DNA of 8,679 bases, taken from positions 1-8,679 of the forward strand of contig CAIPVD010000363.1 of the NCBI GenBank assembly GCA_903868375.1. The letters run 5' to 3'. Below, piece after piece: positions 1-7,064 of this stretch. Source of the stretch: an uncultured delta proteobacterium (GTDB lineage Bacteria; UBA10199; GCA-002796325; 1-14-0-20-49-13). The first letter of the stretch is position 1. Each line of letters opens with the position of its first letter. Made by a program: the position numbers and the translations under genes. A model generated the notes under the pieces. The model made no database searches and was not told the origin of the DNA. It was given only the letters and a program-made list of their open reading frames with translations.

Positions 1-772
1 GACGCTTTGCAGGATCGCCGCTCCAGTCATATTGATAGACCCGCACTTCATCTTCCGGAAATATCACGACAGGAAAATAGTTGCATGAATCTCTATTGTC
101 GCCCCTCTCCCTTCTCAATTTACGCACCTTGGAAGAAGCGAAGCTCCTATGATGTCCATCGGCTATGTAGAGCGCGTCCAGCGCCCCGAATAATTTCTGT
201 ATCTCGGCAATTCTATTAGTGCGCCAGAATATGTGCCTAACGTTTGCCGCATCCGTCACATCGTAGAGCGGTTTTTTTGAAGTTTCCTCCGCCACAAGCT
301 TATTTATCGCCTCGTTCTTTTTATGAACGAAGAAGACCGGTTCGGAATGGGCGCCTATCACATCGGCGTGGCGAGTTCTATCGACCACCTTTTCTTCTCT
401 CACCTTCTCGTGTTGCTTGATCTTTCCGTTCTCGTATTCATCTACAGAGGCGCCGCAAACGATGCCAGTCTGCGAATGGTCGCCGGTTATCTGGCGATAG
501 ATATAAAAATTCAGCTCGTCGCGCACAAGATATCCCATTTCCTGGAACATCTGAAGATTCGCCAGCGCCTTATCGTAGACCGCCTTGTCGTATTGATCGA
601 CCGATTCGGGAAGGTCTATCTCGGCCTTCGTTATATGAAGGTAGGAATAAGGGTTACCTTTTGCAAGCGCCCTCGCCTCGGAAGATGTAAGGACATCGTA
701 TGGAGGGCAGATGATAGATGCCACATATTTGGGGTTAGGTAATAGCGCCTTAAATGGAATTATTTTTGACAT
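1..772 (-). CDS. DUF1015 family protein (COG4198-like), 3' end cut by the window
   Basis: Read on the minus strand from ATG at 772, 257 codons are visible and the frame runs off the left edge. Family members are about 400 residues, so roughly the N-terminal 60% is present. Recognition rests on the N-terminal segment (IICPPYDVLTSSEA, residues 20-33, after a PFKAL start), the QHEKVREEKVVDRTRHAD stretch (120-137) typical of the family, and the hallmark ADGHHR at 204-209. The biochemical role is not established. The DGHHR motif resembles the nucleotide/phosphate-binding motif of ParB-fold serine kinases such as SerK, and the gene is divergent from serC-serA, so a role in serine or phosphoserine metabolism is a reasonable inference but no more. 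No Shine-Dalgarno sequence precedes the ATG; a promoter ending almost at the start codon suggests a leaderless message. Confidence 0.88.
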   Translation of the reverse strand, partial: MSKIIPFKALLPNPKYVASIICPPYDVLTSSEARALAKGNPYSYLHITKAEIDLPESVDQYDKAVYDKALANLQMFQEMGYLVRDELNFYIYRQITGDHSQTGIVCGASVDEYENGKIKQHEKVREEKVVDRTRHADVIGAHSEPVFFVHKKNEAINKLVAEETSKKPLYDVTDAANVRHIFWRTNRIAEIQKLFGALDALYIADGHHRSFASSKVRKLRRERGDNRDSCNYFPVVIFPEDEVRVYQYDWSGDPAKR

Positions 773-807
773 GGCCGCTTTTATATTATAGTCCCTCATT
801 ATGTCAA
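766..807. promoter_or_regulatory. Overlapping divergent promoters for DUF1015 gene and serC, both predicted leaderless
   Basis: Both genes begin ATGTCAA, so each start region reads TTGACAT on the opposite strand. For serC: -35 TTGACA at 766-771, 15-bp spacer, -10 TATAGT at 787-792; transcription would begin about 799-801, at the ATG (801). For the minus gene: -35 TTGACA at 807-802, 16-bp spacer, -10 TATAAA at 785-780; transcription would begin about 773, at its ATG (772). A perfect TATAAT also lies at 790-785 on the minus strand, but too close to that -35. Neither gene has a Shine-Dalgarno sequence, which fits leaderless translation. The serC spacer is short, so that half is weaker. Confidence 0.45.
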
Positions 808-1871
808 CAAAACGCATATTTAATTTTAACGCCGGCCCTTCGATCCTTCCACTCGAAGTTTTGGAAGAGATCAAAGAGAACTTCATGAACTTTGGAGGGA
901 TGTCGATCCTCGAGATCAGCCATCGTTCCAAGGCATTCGAAGCGATCATCGAATCTGCAAAGGAGAATTTAAGAGCCCTGATGCAGATACCGAAGAACTA
1001 TCAGATACTCTTCCTGCAGGGAGGCGCGTCTCTTCAGTTCGCCATGGTGCCTTTAAATCTTTTGGATAAAGAGGCCGACTACGCAATTACCGGCTACTGG
1101 GCAAAGAAGGCAGCTGCAGAGGCGAAGCTTGTCGGAAAAACCAATGTGGTTTTTTCTTCGGAGGAGAAGAAATTTTCGCGCGTGCCTACGCCCTCCGAAA
1201 TAAAGACAACAGCTAACACAAGCTATCTGCACATCACATCGAACAACACGATATATGGAACCGAATATCACGCATTTCCTGAAACCGGCGCCGTGCCGCT
1301 TGTCGCAGACATGTCGTCGGACATACTCTGCCGAAAGATAGATGTTTCAAAGTTTGGCCTCATCTATGCCGGCGCACAGAAGAACATAGGGCCCGCAGGT
1401 GTCACAGTGGTATTAATAAGGGACGACCTTGCTACAAAGAACTACCATTCCGTGCACACGATGCTGAAATATTCAACTCACACCGAGAACAACTCGTTAT
1501 TTAATACGCCTCCTGTATTTGCTATTTACGCCATGAAGCTAACGCTCGACTGGCTTAAAAAACAGGGCCTAGAGAAGATAGAATCTCTGAACAGGCAAAA
1601 GGCGGCGATGCTCTATGAAGCGATCGATGGCTCTTCATTTTATAAGGGAAGCGCAGATAAGGATAGCCGTTCGCTTATGAACGTTACGTTCAACCTGCCA
1701 ACGCCGGAGCTGGAAGAAAAGTTCATTAAAGAAGCTGCGGCAAAAGACATGTCGGGGCTTAAGGGCCACAGGCTTGTCGGCGGCATCAGGGCATCGATAT
1801 ACAACGCCTTCCCGCTTGATGGCGTTAAAGAACTATTCGCGTTCATGAAAGAATTTGAGAGGAAACAATGA
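801..1871 (+). CDS. serC: Phosphoserine aminotransferase SerC
   Basis: SerC is a PLP-dependent class V aminotransferase. It converts 3-phosphohydroxypyruvate plus glutamate to O-phosphoserine and 2-oxoglutarate in the cytoplasm, the second step of serine synthesis; many SerC enzymes also act in pyridoxal phosphate synthesis. The 356-residue length matches the usual 355-365. Visible motifs are FNFNAGPS (7-14), SHRSKAF (40-46), LQGGAS (72-77), VADMSSD (168-174), YAGAQKNIGPAG (189-200) with K194 as the expected PLP-binding lysine, and GHRLVGGIRASIYNAF near the C-terminus. The first ATG at 801 is chosen because the FNFNAGPS motif begins just after it, as is normal. No Shine-Dalgarno sequence is present. 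The stop overlaps the serA start as ATGA, so the two are translationally coupled. Confidence 0.97.
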   Translation: MSTKRIFNFNAGPSILPLEVLEEIKENFMNFGGMSILEISHRSKAFEAIIESAKENLRALMQIPKNYQILFLQGGASLQFAMVPLNLLDKEADYAITGYWAKKAAAEAKLVGKTNVVFSSEEKKFSRVPTPSEIKTTANTSYLHITSNNTIYGTEYHAFPETGAVPLVADMSSDILCRKIDVSKFGLIYAGAQKNIGPAGVTVVLIRDDLATKNYHSVHTMLKYSTHTENNSLFNTPPVFAIYAMKLTLDWLKKQGLEKIESLNRQKAAMLYEAIDGSSFYKGSADKDSRSLMNVTFNLPTPELEEKFIKEAAAKDMSGLKGHRLVGGIRASIYNAFPLDGVKELFAFMKEFERKQ

Positions 1872-2812
1872 AATTCAAGATACTTTGCACCGACGGTTTT
1901 TCCAAATCCGGCCGCAGTTTTTTAGAAAGCAATTCAAATTTTGAGATCGTCTATCACGAAGCTCTAACGCATCAGGAGCTGCTCGACAAGATAGAGCCGT
2001 TCCATGCGCTTGTAGTCAGAAGCGCCTCCAAGGTAGGCCACGACGTGATCGAAAAAGCAAAACATCTAAAGATCATCGTTAGGGCTGGTGTCGGCATAGA
2101 CAATGTCGATGTTAAAGCGGCAACGGAACATGGCATATCGGTCGCGAACGCGCCAGCTGGCAATTCGATATCTACCGCAGAGCTAACGTTTGGAATGATA
2201 CTTTCGCTTGCAAGGCACATTCCGCAATCTAGCGCTGCAATGTCGAAAGGAAATTGGGAGAAGAAAAAATTCAAAGGGACCGAACTTGCGGGCAAGACAC
2301 TGGGCATAATAGGGCTTGGCCGCGTTGGCAGAGAAGTGGCGAAGATGGCGCAGTGCTTTAGAATGAAGGTAATAGGTTTCGATCCGTATCTATCGAAAGA
2401 AATAATGGCGGAGTTAGGTATCGTTCCTGCCACGCTTGAAACATTGTTTAAAACATCCGACTTTATCACCGTTCACACGACCCTTACAAAAGAGACCGAA
2501 AATTTGATAAGCTTAAACGAGATGAAGACAATGAAGCCGACCGTGCGGCTTATCAACTGCGCACGTGGCGGTATCATAAATGAAGCGGACCTAGCCCATG
2601 CACTTAAGGAAAAGATGATCGCAGGAGCAGCACTTGATGTCTTCACGTCCGAGCCTTTCGAAAAACCGATATTCAGAGAGCTTGAAAATTGCATAACAAC
2701 TCCTCATCTCGGTGCATCGACCTCGGAGGCGCAAGAAGCCGTCGCGATAGAAGCGGCAAACGTTGTAAAAGGTTTTCTGACGGACGGGACGCGCCTTAAT
2801 GTGGTAAATTAG
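1868..2812 (+). CDS. serA: D-3-phosphoglycerate dehydrogenase, short form without ACT domain
   Basis: SerA is an NAD-dependent D-2-hydroxyacid dehydrogenase that oxidises 3-phosphoglycerate to 3-phosphohydroxypyruvate, the first step of serine synthesis. It has 314 residues: a split substrate domain around a Rossmann domain with GLGRVG at 149-154 and the acidic D172 that favours NAD. The catalytic triad expected for the family is visible: R233 in NCARGG, E262 in TSEP and H280 in TPHLGAS. Protein ends right after the substrate domain, so the intervening and ACT domains that give serine feedback inhibition in longer SerA proteins are absent. The ATG overlaps the serC stop and has a good ribosome site (GAGAGGA) inside the serC end. 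Pairing with serC separates it from other hydroxyacid dehydrogenases such as hydroxypyruvate reductase, the main alternative. Confidence 0.93.
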   Translation: MKFKILCTDGFSKSGRSFLESNSNFEIVYHEALTHQELLDKIEPFHALVVRSASKVGHDVIEKAKHLKIIVRAGVGIDNVDVKAATEHGISVANAPAGNSISTAELTFGMILSLARHIPQSSAAMSKGNWEKKKFKGTELAGKTLGIIGLGRVGREVAKMAQCFRMKVIGFDPYLSKEIMAELGIVPATLETLFKTSDFITVHTTLTKETENLISLNEMKTMKPTVRLINCARGGIINEADLAHALKEKMIAGAALDVFTSEPFEKPIFRELENCITTPHLGASTSEAQEAVAIEAANVVKGFLTDGTRLNVVN

Positions 2813-2912
2813 AGTTACAAAAGAAACGGCTTGAAATTTAGGCACCGTTCTGTTAGAGTTATCAAAGATTTAGCGCGGGCTTTATCGTTTTATACCAATA
2901 AATAATAACATA

Positions 2913-3455
2913 ATGACGAAATTAGCTTTTATAATAGCCATTTGCCTAATATTTATTTGGCCGGCAAAATTCGCACAAACCGCTTATATTCCGCAGGAAA
3001 TATTCGAACATACGGGTGCAGGCATACTTACGATATTCAATACACACTCGGATGAGCTTGAAACGGTAAAATACAAGAGCGCCCCCGGCGAATATTTGAA
3101 GGACGGACTTGCGGAGCTGAACCGACTGCTCCGTTGCAGAAATGCTGGTGAAGAGACCGATATGTCGCTGGAACTGATCGAACTCGTAGCAAACATCCAA
3201 GACCATTTTAGCGCCGACAGGATCGACGTTATCTCCGGTTACAGAAGCCCGGCGTTTAATGCAAATTTACGTTCTCGCGGACATAAGGTTGCGAGAGAAA
3301 GTCTTCATATGCAGGGGATGGCAATGGATATTAAGATCCCCGGCGTTTCCATTAAATCGATCCGCGATTATGCCAAGTCGTTGAAATCCGGCGGCGTCGG
3401 CTACTATGCCGGACGCTTCGTTCATGTAGATGTAGGGCCAGTTAGATATTGGTAG
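2913..3455 (+). CDS. MepK/YcbK-like M15 peptidase (DUF882), probable murein endopeptidase
   Basis: A 180-residue exported protein, close to the 182 residues of E. coli MepK (YcbK). Residues 4-20 form a hydrophobic signal segment, with likely cleavage near AQTA (21-24) and no lipobox. The M15/DUF882 zinc site is intact: SGYRSPAFN at 108-116, H132 and D139 in SLHMQGMAMD, and H171 in FVHVDVG. E. coli MepK cleaves mDAP-mDAP (3-3) and D-Ala-mDAP cross-links in the periplasm; this activity is inferred here by homology. The gene stands alone, 100 bp after serA. That gap holds only a weak 5-bp inverted repeat and an AT-rich tract; no convincing promoter or Shine-Dalgarno sequence is seen. Its 3' end faces the L,D-transpeptidase gene 6 bp away. 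Confidence 0.88.
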   Translation: MTKLAFIIAICLIFIWPAKFAQTAYIPQEIFEHTGAGILTIFNTHSDELETVKYKSAPGEYLKDGLAELNRLLRCRNAGEETDMSLELIELVANIQDHFSADRIDVISGYRSPAFNANLRSRGHKVARESLHMQGMAMDIKIPGVSIKSIRDYAKSLKSGGVGYYAGRFVHVDVGPVRYW

Positions 3456-3461
3456 GCGACT

Positions 3462-4337
3462 TCACTGCAAGATCAAATCTTTCACTTCTATTTTGGCGAG
3501 ATTGCCCTTTGCCTGCGGAAGTGCGGATAGGTCTAGCGCGAATGGGTCGATACCGCTTGCAAATAGCGACCACTCCGCGGTTTCTTTCATATCCTTCACC
3601 TTGCCGTACATGTCTGGATAAAAATTGATAACGTCCGCCTCAACGACCACCGGATTGTAAATGATGTCGACCGGTACGACACGTTCCAGCTTCACATGAA
3701 ATGTCGTACGGCTCTGCTTCTTATATTTTTCCAATAGCGCAACATCTGTCTTCTCACTCAAATGCGTTTGCAGATACCATGCGAGCGTTACCGCATCTTT
3801 CGAATGCATGCGAATACAGCCGTGCGACGCCGCATGGCCGATACTCGAATCCTTTGTGGTACCATGCATTCTAATATCTTCGCTCATCGGAAGCTTCACC
3901 GGGCCAAGAGGATTTTTAGGCCCTGGCGGAGTTATCTTTTCATCCTTTGCCCACTCGCTCTTTGGCGGATACCACCATGGGTTCCATTCGATGCGAGATA
4001 TTTCCTGATGGCTGACGGGGGTTTTATATATGGCCTGCCCAACTGCAACGAGAAAAGTTAGAATGGGCTTCTCGTTTTCATAGAGCGTCAATTTTGTTGC
4101 CGGAATATTTACTATAATATGATACTGCTTTTCGGAACTGTCCAGGTCCGATTCTTCGATAAACCCTGCATCATTAATGAAGGCAAATTCCTTTTTTCCA
4201 CTCTCCGGTTTTGGTGCAGGTTCGGCTTGTTTATCGTTACCTGCCATGAAAAGCTGATGGCTGCTAGGCATATGAAGGACGGGGTAAGAAATGACCCCAA
4301 CGCCAAAAGTCACTATAAGGAAACTTGACAGCCTCAT
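3462..4337 (-). CDS. YkuD-type L,D-transpeptidase, exported
   Basis: A 291-residue protein with an N-terminal hydrophobic signal or anchor (5-22), a short polar linker, then a YkuD domain from about residue 72 to 202. The catalytic motif SHGCIRM is at 171-177 with nucleophile C174; MHGT at 157-160 and H172 complete the usual active site. Such enzymes use this cysteine to form 3-3 cross-links in peptidoglycan or to attach proteins to it. Which one applies here is not decidable by eye. About 65 residues after the domain are of unknown role. An in-frame TTG at 4355 would add six residues, but ATG at 4337 is preferred because AAAGG lies eight bases upstream of it. It is followed tail-to-tail by the MepK-like gene, an enzyme family that cuts 3-3 links. 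Confidence 0.9.
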   Translation of the reverse strand: MRLSSFLIVTFGVGVISYPVLHMPSSHQLFMAGNDKQAEPAPKPESGKKEFAFINDAGFIEESDLDSSEKQYHIIVNIPATKLTLYENEKPILTFLVAVGQAIYKTPVSHQEISRIEWNPWWYPPKSEWAKDEKITPPGPKNPLGPVKLPMSEDIRMHGTTKDSSIGHAASHGCIRMHSKDAVTLAWYLQTHLSEKTDVALLEKYKKQSRTTFHVKLERVVPVDIIYNPVVVEADVINFYPDMYGKVKDMKETAEWSLFASGIDPFALDLSALPQAKGNLAKIEVKDLILQ

Positions 4338-4357
4338 AGACTCGACCTTTCTCAAAT

Positions 4358-4378
4358 AACCATTTATTTTAAATGGTT
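4358..4378. repeat. Perfect 9-bp inverted repeat in the L,D-transpeptidase leader
   Basis: AACCATTTA and its exact complement flank a 3-base centre, 21 bp in all, ending 21 bp before the transpeptidase ATG. It lies between the predicted promoter and the ribosome site, so it may be an operator or a 5' leader hairpin. No uridine run follows, which argues against a terminator. Which protein, if any, binds it is unknown. Confidence 0.5.
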
Positions 4379-4402
4379 AAAGCCTTTTAAAGCCCAAGAC
4401 GG

Positions 4403-4431
4403 ATAATATAATATGCCGCCTATTTTGAGAA
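4403..4431 (-). promoter_or_regulatory. Possible promoter of the L,D-transpeptidase gene
   Basis: On the minus strand, TTCTCA (4431-4426) is followed after 17 bp by TATTAT (4408-4403). This predicts a start near 4396 and a leader of about 60 bases that would include the 4358-4378 inverted repeat. The -35 matches the consensus in 4 of 6 positions, so the call is tentative. Confidence 0.3.
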
Positions 4432-4472
4432 TAAGCATGAAACATGCCAATTTTATTGATGTTTTGTAGACC

Positions 4473-6506
4473 TTACTTTCCAAATATTCCCTGAAGCAGT
4501 TTCTTGCCGCCTTCTTGAACATTTGGGGCAACTTTGTTTTGGATAACCTCTTTCGCCTTGCCCGCCAAAACCGCGGCTGCCGCTTTGGTGAAAAGCCCGG
4601 CTAGGTATTTTTCGTCGGGAGTAACTTTCGGGTCCGAAACATTTCCGGCGACATTGAACGGCACCATAAGTTCGCCGCTTTTATTTACGAGGACATTTCT
4701 GGCCGACTGATTGGCGACTAAAATATCGGTCGTAGGTTTCAAGAGAGAAAATTCACCTTTATAGTTTAACCGCTCATCCATCGTGACCGTTCCGTTCAGC
4801 GTCGCGCGGTACTTGGCATGTTGCCACTTAATATCTGGGGTCGTGATAACGCCGTTATCTATCTTGAACGTCAGGCTAAAATCTTTGCACGATGCATCGA
4901 GCGAACGCAGTTCTTTCAGCTTCGCATCGTTCAGGCCAACGTTCGCCCTTGCAAGAACATCCCACACCTGATTACCAAATATTTTTTCGCCAAGCTTAAG
5001 CGAAGGTATATCTCCGTTCGCAAGATAAATACTGCCGTTCGCCTTCAGGTTCTTCTTAATCGCAACCGCCTCTGTTCCTCGGCCGGTAGCATTGACCTTC
5101 AGCGTCCCCTTGCCTTTAAGCAGGATCTTCGTCGCCGGCACCTGCGACATATCGACGCCATCGATAATTACATCGGCATCATAAGTCGGTTCGCCCGCCA
5201 TGCCGAGAGAACCGTTTCCCTTAAGCGTTCCGCTGTAAAGATTGCCGGTTATCGAACTTAAGTTAATCTTTTCGTTCCCGTATTTTACGTCCGCCTTGAA
5301 GTTCGATATTTCGTATTCCTGGTATTTGACATTCTTCGATTCAACATGGCCGCTCACGACCAGCTTCTTCGGACTTTGCAGAGGCCCATCGATACGCAGG
5401 CTAACCTTTGGGTCGGAAACGCCGGCCACGGGCTTTAGCGCTGGGAGGATACTCTTTAGCTCCGCGATCTTTATCGGATCGATATCCGCAGAGATGCCGG
5501 CAAGCATCCCGTTCTCCATCGAAACGTTGCCGCTTGCTACGAGTTTCGTGTCACCGATCATGAAAATAAGTTTTTTTATGGCAACGCCGGACTTATCATA
5601 CGCAGCCTCCAAATTCACGTTAAGAGGCGTCTTCGAAAGTGCATCTTTTGAGATATCCTTCGGCAGCGACTTTAGTATCCTTGGATCGGCCGCTAAAAGA
5701 TCTCCAATGGTGGCCTTTGGAAGCGAGAGATTGATATCTGCACTTATCGGATCGTTGTAATTCACCTTCGCGTTCAGATGGAACTTTGCATCGCCTATCG
5801 AAAGGCCCCATTCCTTCGCCTCGGCCTTTTTCTCCGCCATGTTAAGGGCAAGCTTACCGCTAAGTTTTATGTTCTGCGTATCGCCGCCAAGAAGTGCCGC
5901 CGCAAGGCTAATGCGCGTTTCGGACAATTGCAGGTCGAGGCGCTTAACTTCAGTTGACGCCTCGTCTTCTTTTGACATTACCGCGTGGCCATCTTTAATC
6001 TCGACACCGGATATCATGACCTTCCACGCAGATTTTTCAACCGCAGGTTTTGTCACTTCGGCATAGGCGTTATGTACTAAAAATCCGCTCGTCGGATTTT
6101 TTTCGTCTAAGGCTGTATTCTTCAAAAGTTCATCTATGTTCGTTTTGCCATTCTTGCCCGTGCGATAAAACACCTCTGGGTTTATGAGCTTCAGCGAAAC
6201 GATGGCGTTCTTGGATAAAAGAGGAAGTAACTGGACATTCGCGGAAATTTCGCCAGCGGTAATGATCGGCTGGCCCGCGAATTCGCCGGTGGTATTGGAA
6301 ATTTTTACACCTTTAAGTTTCAGGCCGGGAACTGGCAGGAACTTAATTCTCACGTCGGCAAGTTCGAGCGTACCGTTGATCCTGCTGTTCGCTTCCTTTA
6401 ATATAAGGCCCTTATACGTTTTCGTGGGAATAAGAAACGGGACTATGAGCCCAAGCACAACGATCACACCAATCCCTATACCCGCATATTTGATTCCTTT
6501 TTTCAT
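4473..6506 (-). CDS. AsmA-family protein, inner-membrane anchored periplasmic protein
   Basis: A 677-residue protein with one N-terminal membrane segment (about 7-26) after a short basic cytoplasmic end. The rest is a large extracytoplasmic part rich in short beta-strand repeats, typical of AsmA/TamB-like proteins. The N-terminal NGTLELADVRIKFLPVPGLKLKGV stretch and the C-terminal segment from about GKGTLKVNATGRG to SDPKVTPDEKY fit the AsmA N- and C-terminal regions. Family members are implicated in outer-membrane biogenesis and lipid transport between membranes; substrate here is unknown. The start at 6506 is chosen because AAGGGAGA lies about nine bases upstream and the membrane segment follows directly. 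A longer frame from 6638 would overlap argR by 128 bases and is rejected. It starts 4 bp after the argR stop, so it is probably cotranscribed with argR. Confidence 0.85.
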   Translation of the reverse strand: MKKGIKYAGIGIGVIVVLGLIVPFLIPTKTYKGLILKEANSRINGTLELADVRIKFLPVPGLKLKGVKISNTTGEFAGQPIITAGEISANVQLLPLLSKNAIVSLKLINPEVFYRTGKNGKTNIDELLKNTALDEKNPTSGFLVHNAYAEVTKPAVEKSAWKVMISGVEIKDGHAVMSKEDEASTEVKRLDLQLSETRISLAAALLGGDTQNIKLSGKLALNMAEKKAEAKEWGLSIGDAKFHLNAKVNYNDPISADINLSLPKATIGDLLAADPRILKSLPKDISKDALSKTPLNVNLEAAYDKSGVAIKKLIFMIGDTKLVASGNVSMENGMLAGISADIDPIKIAELKSILPALKPVAGVSDPKVSLRIDGPLQSPKKLVVSGHVESKNVKYQEYEISNFKADVKYGNEKINLSSITGNLYSGTLKGNGSLGMAGEPTYDADVIIDGVDMSQVPATKILLKGKGTLKVNATGRGTEAVAIKKNLKANGSIYLANGDIPSLKLGEKIFGNQVWDVLARANVGLNDAKLKELRSLDASCKDFSLTFKIDNGVITTPDIKWQHAKYRATLNGTVTMDERLNYKGEFSLLKPTTDILVANQSARNVLVNKSGELMVPFNVAGNVSDPKVTPDEKYLAGLFTKAAAAVLAGKAKEVIQNKVAPNVQEGGKKLLQGIFGK

Positions 6507-6510
6507 ATGG

Positions 6511-6954
6511 TCATTCTCCCTTGAATATCTTTCGGACCGCCTTTTTGATAGCGTCGTGCGACGAACCGCTAGACGCGGCAACAAATACGGTATCATCGCC
6601 TGACACAGAACCGACCACACCGGGTATCTTTTGCCCATCTATAGAAATTCCCACCGATGCCGCCGCGCCGACCAGCGTTTTTATCACAAGCATATACGGC
6701 CCAGCCGTTTCTATCGACGTGATGAGAGGAGTTGGACCATGCATCTGCCGCGGAGGAATGACATAATGGCCGTGCTGCTTAACAAGGCCTAACTCTGCAA
6801 TGTCGCGCGACAGCGATGACTGCGTCACCTCGAAACCGAACTTAACAAGTTCTTTTTCAAGGTCCTGCTGCGTGCTAATTTGATTTTCTCTTACCAGGCG
6901 AAGTATCATATCCTGGCGAGATTGCTTCTTTGTGACCTTTACTCTTATGCGCAT
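6511..6954 (-). CDS. argR: Arginine repressor ArgR
   Basis: The 147-residue length is typical of ArgR/AhrC. The N-terminal winged helix-turn-helix (about 8-70) includes TQSSLSRDIAELGLVK at 44-59. The C-terminal domain (about 80-147) includes GAAASVG (96-102) and GDDT (119-122), the acidic pair known to bind arginine and hold the hexamer together. ArgR senses L-arginine and represses arginine synthesis, sometimes activating catabolism; no arginine gene is in this window, so its targets lie elsewhere. The ATG at 6954 is preceded by AAGGA with good spacing. It is first in a likely operon with the AsmA-like gene and divergent from tmRNA. Confidence 0.95.
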   Translation of the reverse strand: MRIRVKVTKKQSRQDMILRLVRENQISTQQDLEKELVKFGFEVTQSSLSRDIAELGLVKQHGHYVIPPRQMHGPTPLITSIETAGPYMLVIKTLVGAAASVGISIDGQKIPGVVGSVSGDDTVFVAASSGSSHDAIKKAVRKIFKGE

Positions 6955-6975
6955 ATATATTCCTTTTTGCGTGCA

Positions 6976-7003
6976 TATATATGCTGTTTCTTCATGACGT
7001 CAA
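6976..7003 (-). promoter_or_regulatory. Promoter of argR, with a palindrome over the -10
   Basis: On the minus strand TTGACG (7003-6998) and TATATA (6981-6976) are separated by 16 bp, predicting a start near 6969 and a leader of about 15 bases with AAGGA at 6965-6961. The -10 sits inside the 12-bp palindrome GCATATATATGC (6973-6984), and a TGACGTCA palindrome (6995-7002) overlaps the -35. ArgR often represses itself, so the first could be an operator, but it does not closely match the known ARG box. Confidence 0.5.
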
Positions 7004-7024
7004 GACTTCATTTGTAACGCGGGC

Positions 7025-7054
7025 TTGACAACGAAACATTATGCGTTGTAGGTT
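7025..7054 (+). promoter_or_regulatory. Probable promoter of ssrA (tmRNA)
   Basis: A perfect -35 TTGACA (7025-7030) is followed after 18 bp by a poor -10, TAGGTT (7049-7054). The predicted start is a few bases before the mature 5' end at 7065, leaving a short leader for RNase P to remove. The -35 is convincing; the -10 is weak, so the exact position is uncertain. Confidence 0.4.
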
Positions 7055-7064
7055 GCGCGAGCTA

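Noticed and set aside
323..742. Plus-strand open frame of 139 codons opposite the DUF1015 gene
   Set aside because: It is an antisense shadow of a clearly recognisable minus-strand gene, with no ribosome site and no familiar motif.
2819..2860. AACGG...CCGTT inverted repeat after serA as a terminator
   Set aside because: The stem is 5 bp with a 15-base loop and there is no T run, so it is too weak to call.
4338..4355. TTG start six codons upstream for the L,D-transpeptidase
   Set aside because: The ribosome site AAAGG lies within this stretch and is correctly spaced for the ATG at 4337.
4430..4460. GCATG-TTT-CATGC inverted repeat as terminator of the AsmA-like gene
   Set aside because: Only 5 bp of stem and no proper T run follows on the minus strand.
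6507..6638. 44-codon upstream extension of the AsmA-like gene
   Set aside because: It overlaps argR by 128 bases, lacks a ribosome site and would place charged sequence before the membrane segment; the ATG at 6506 is well supported.
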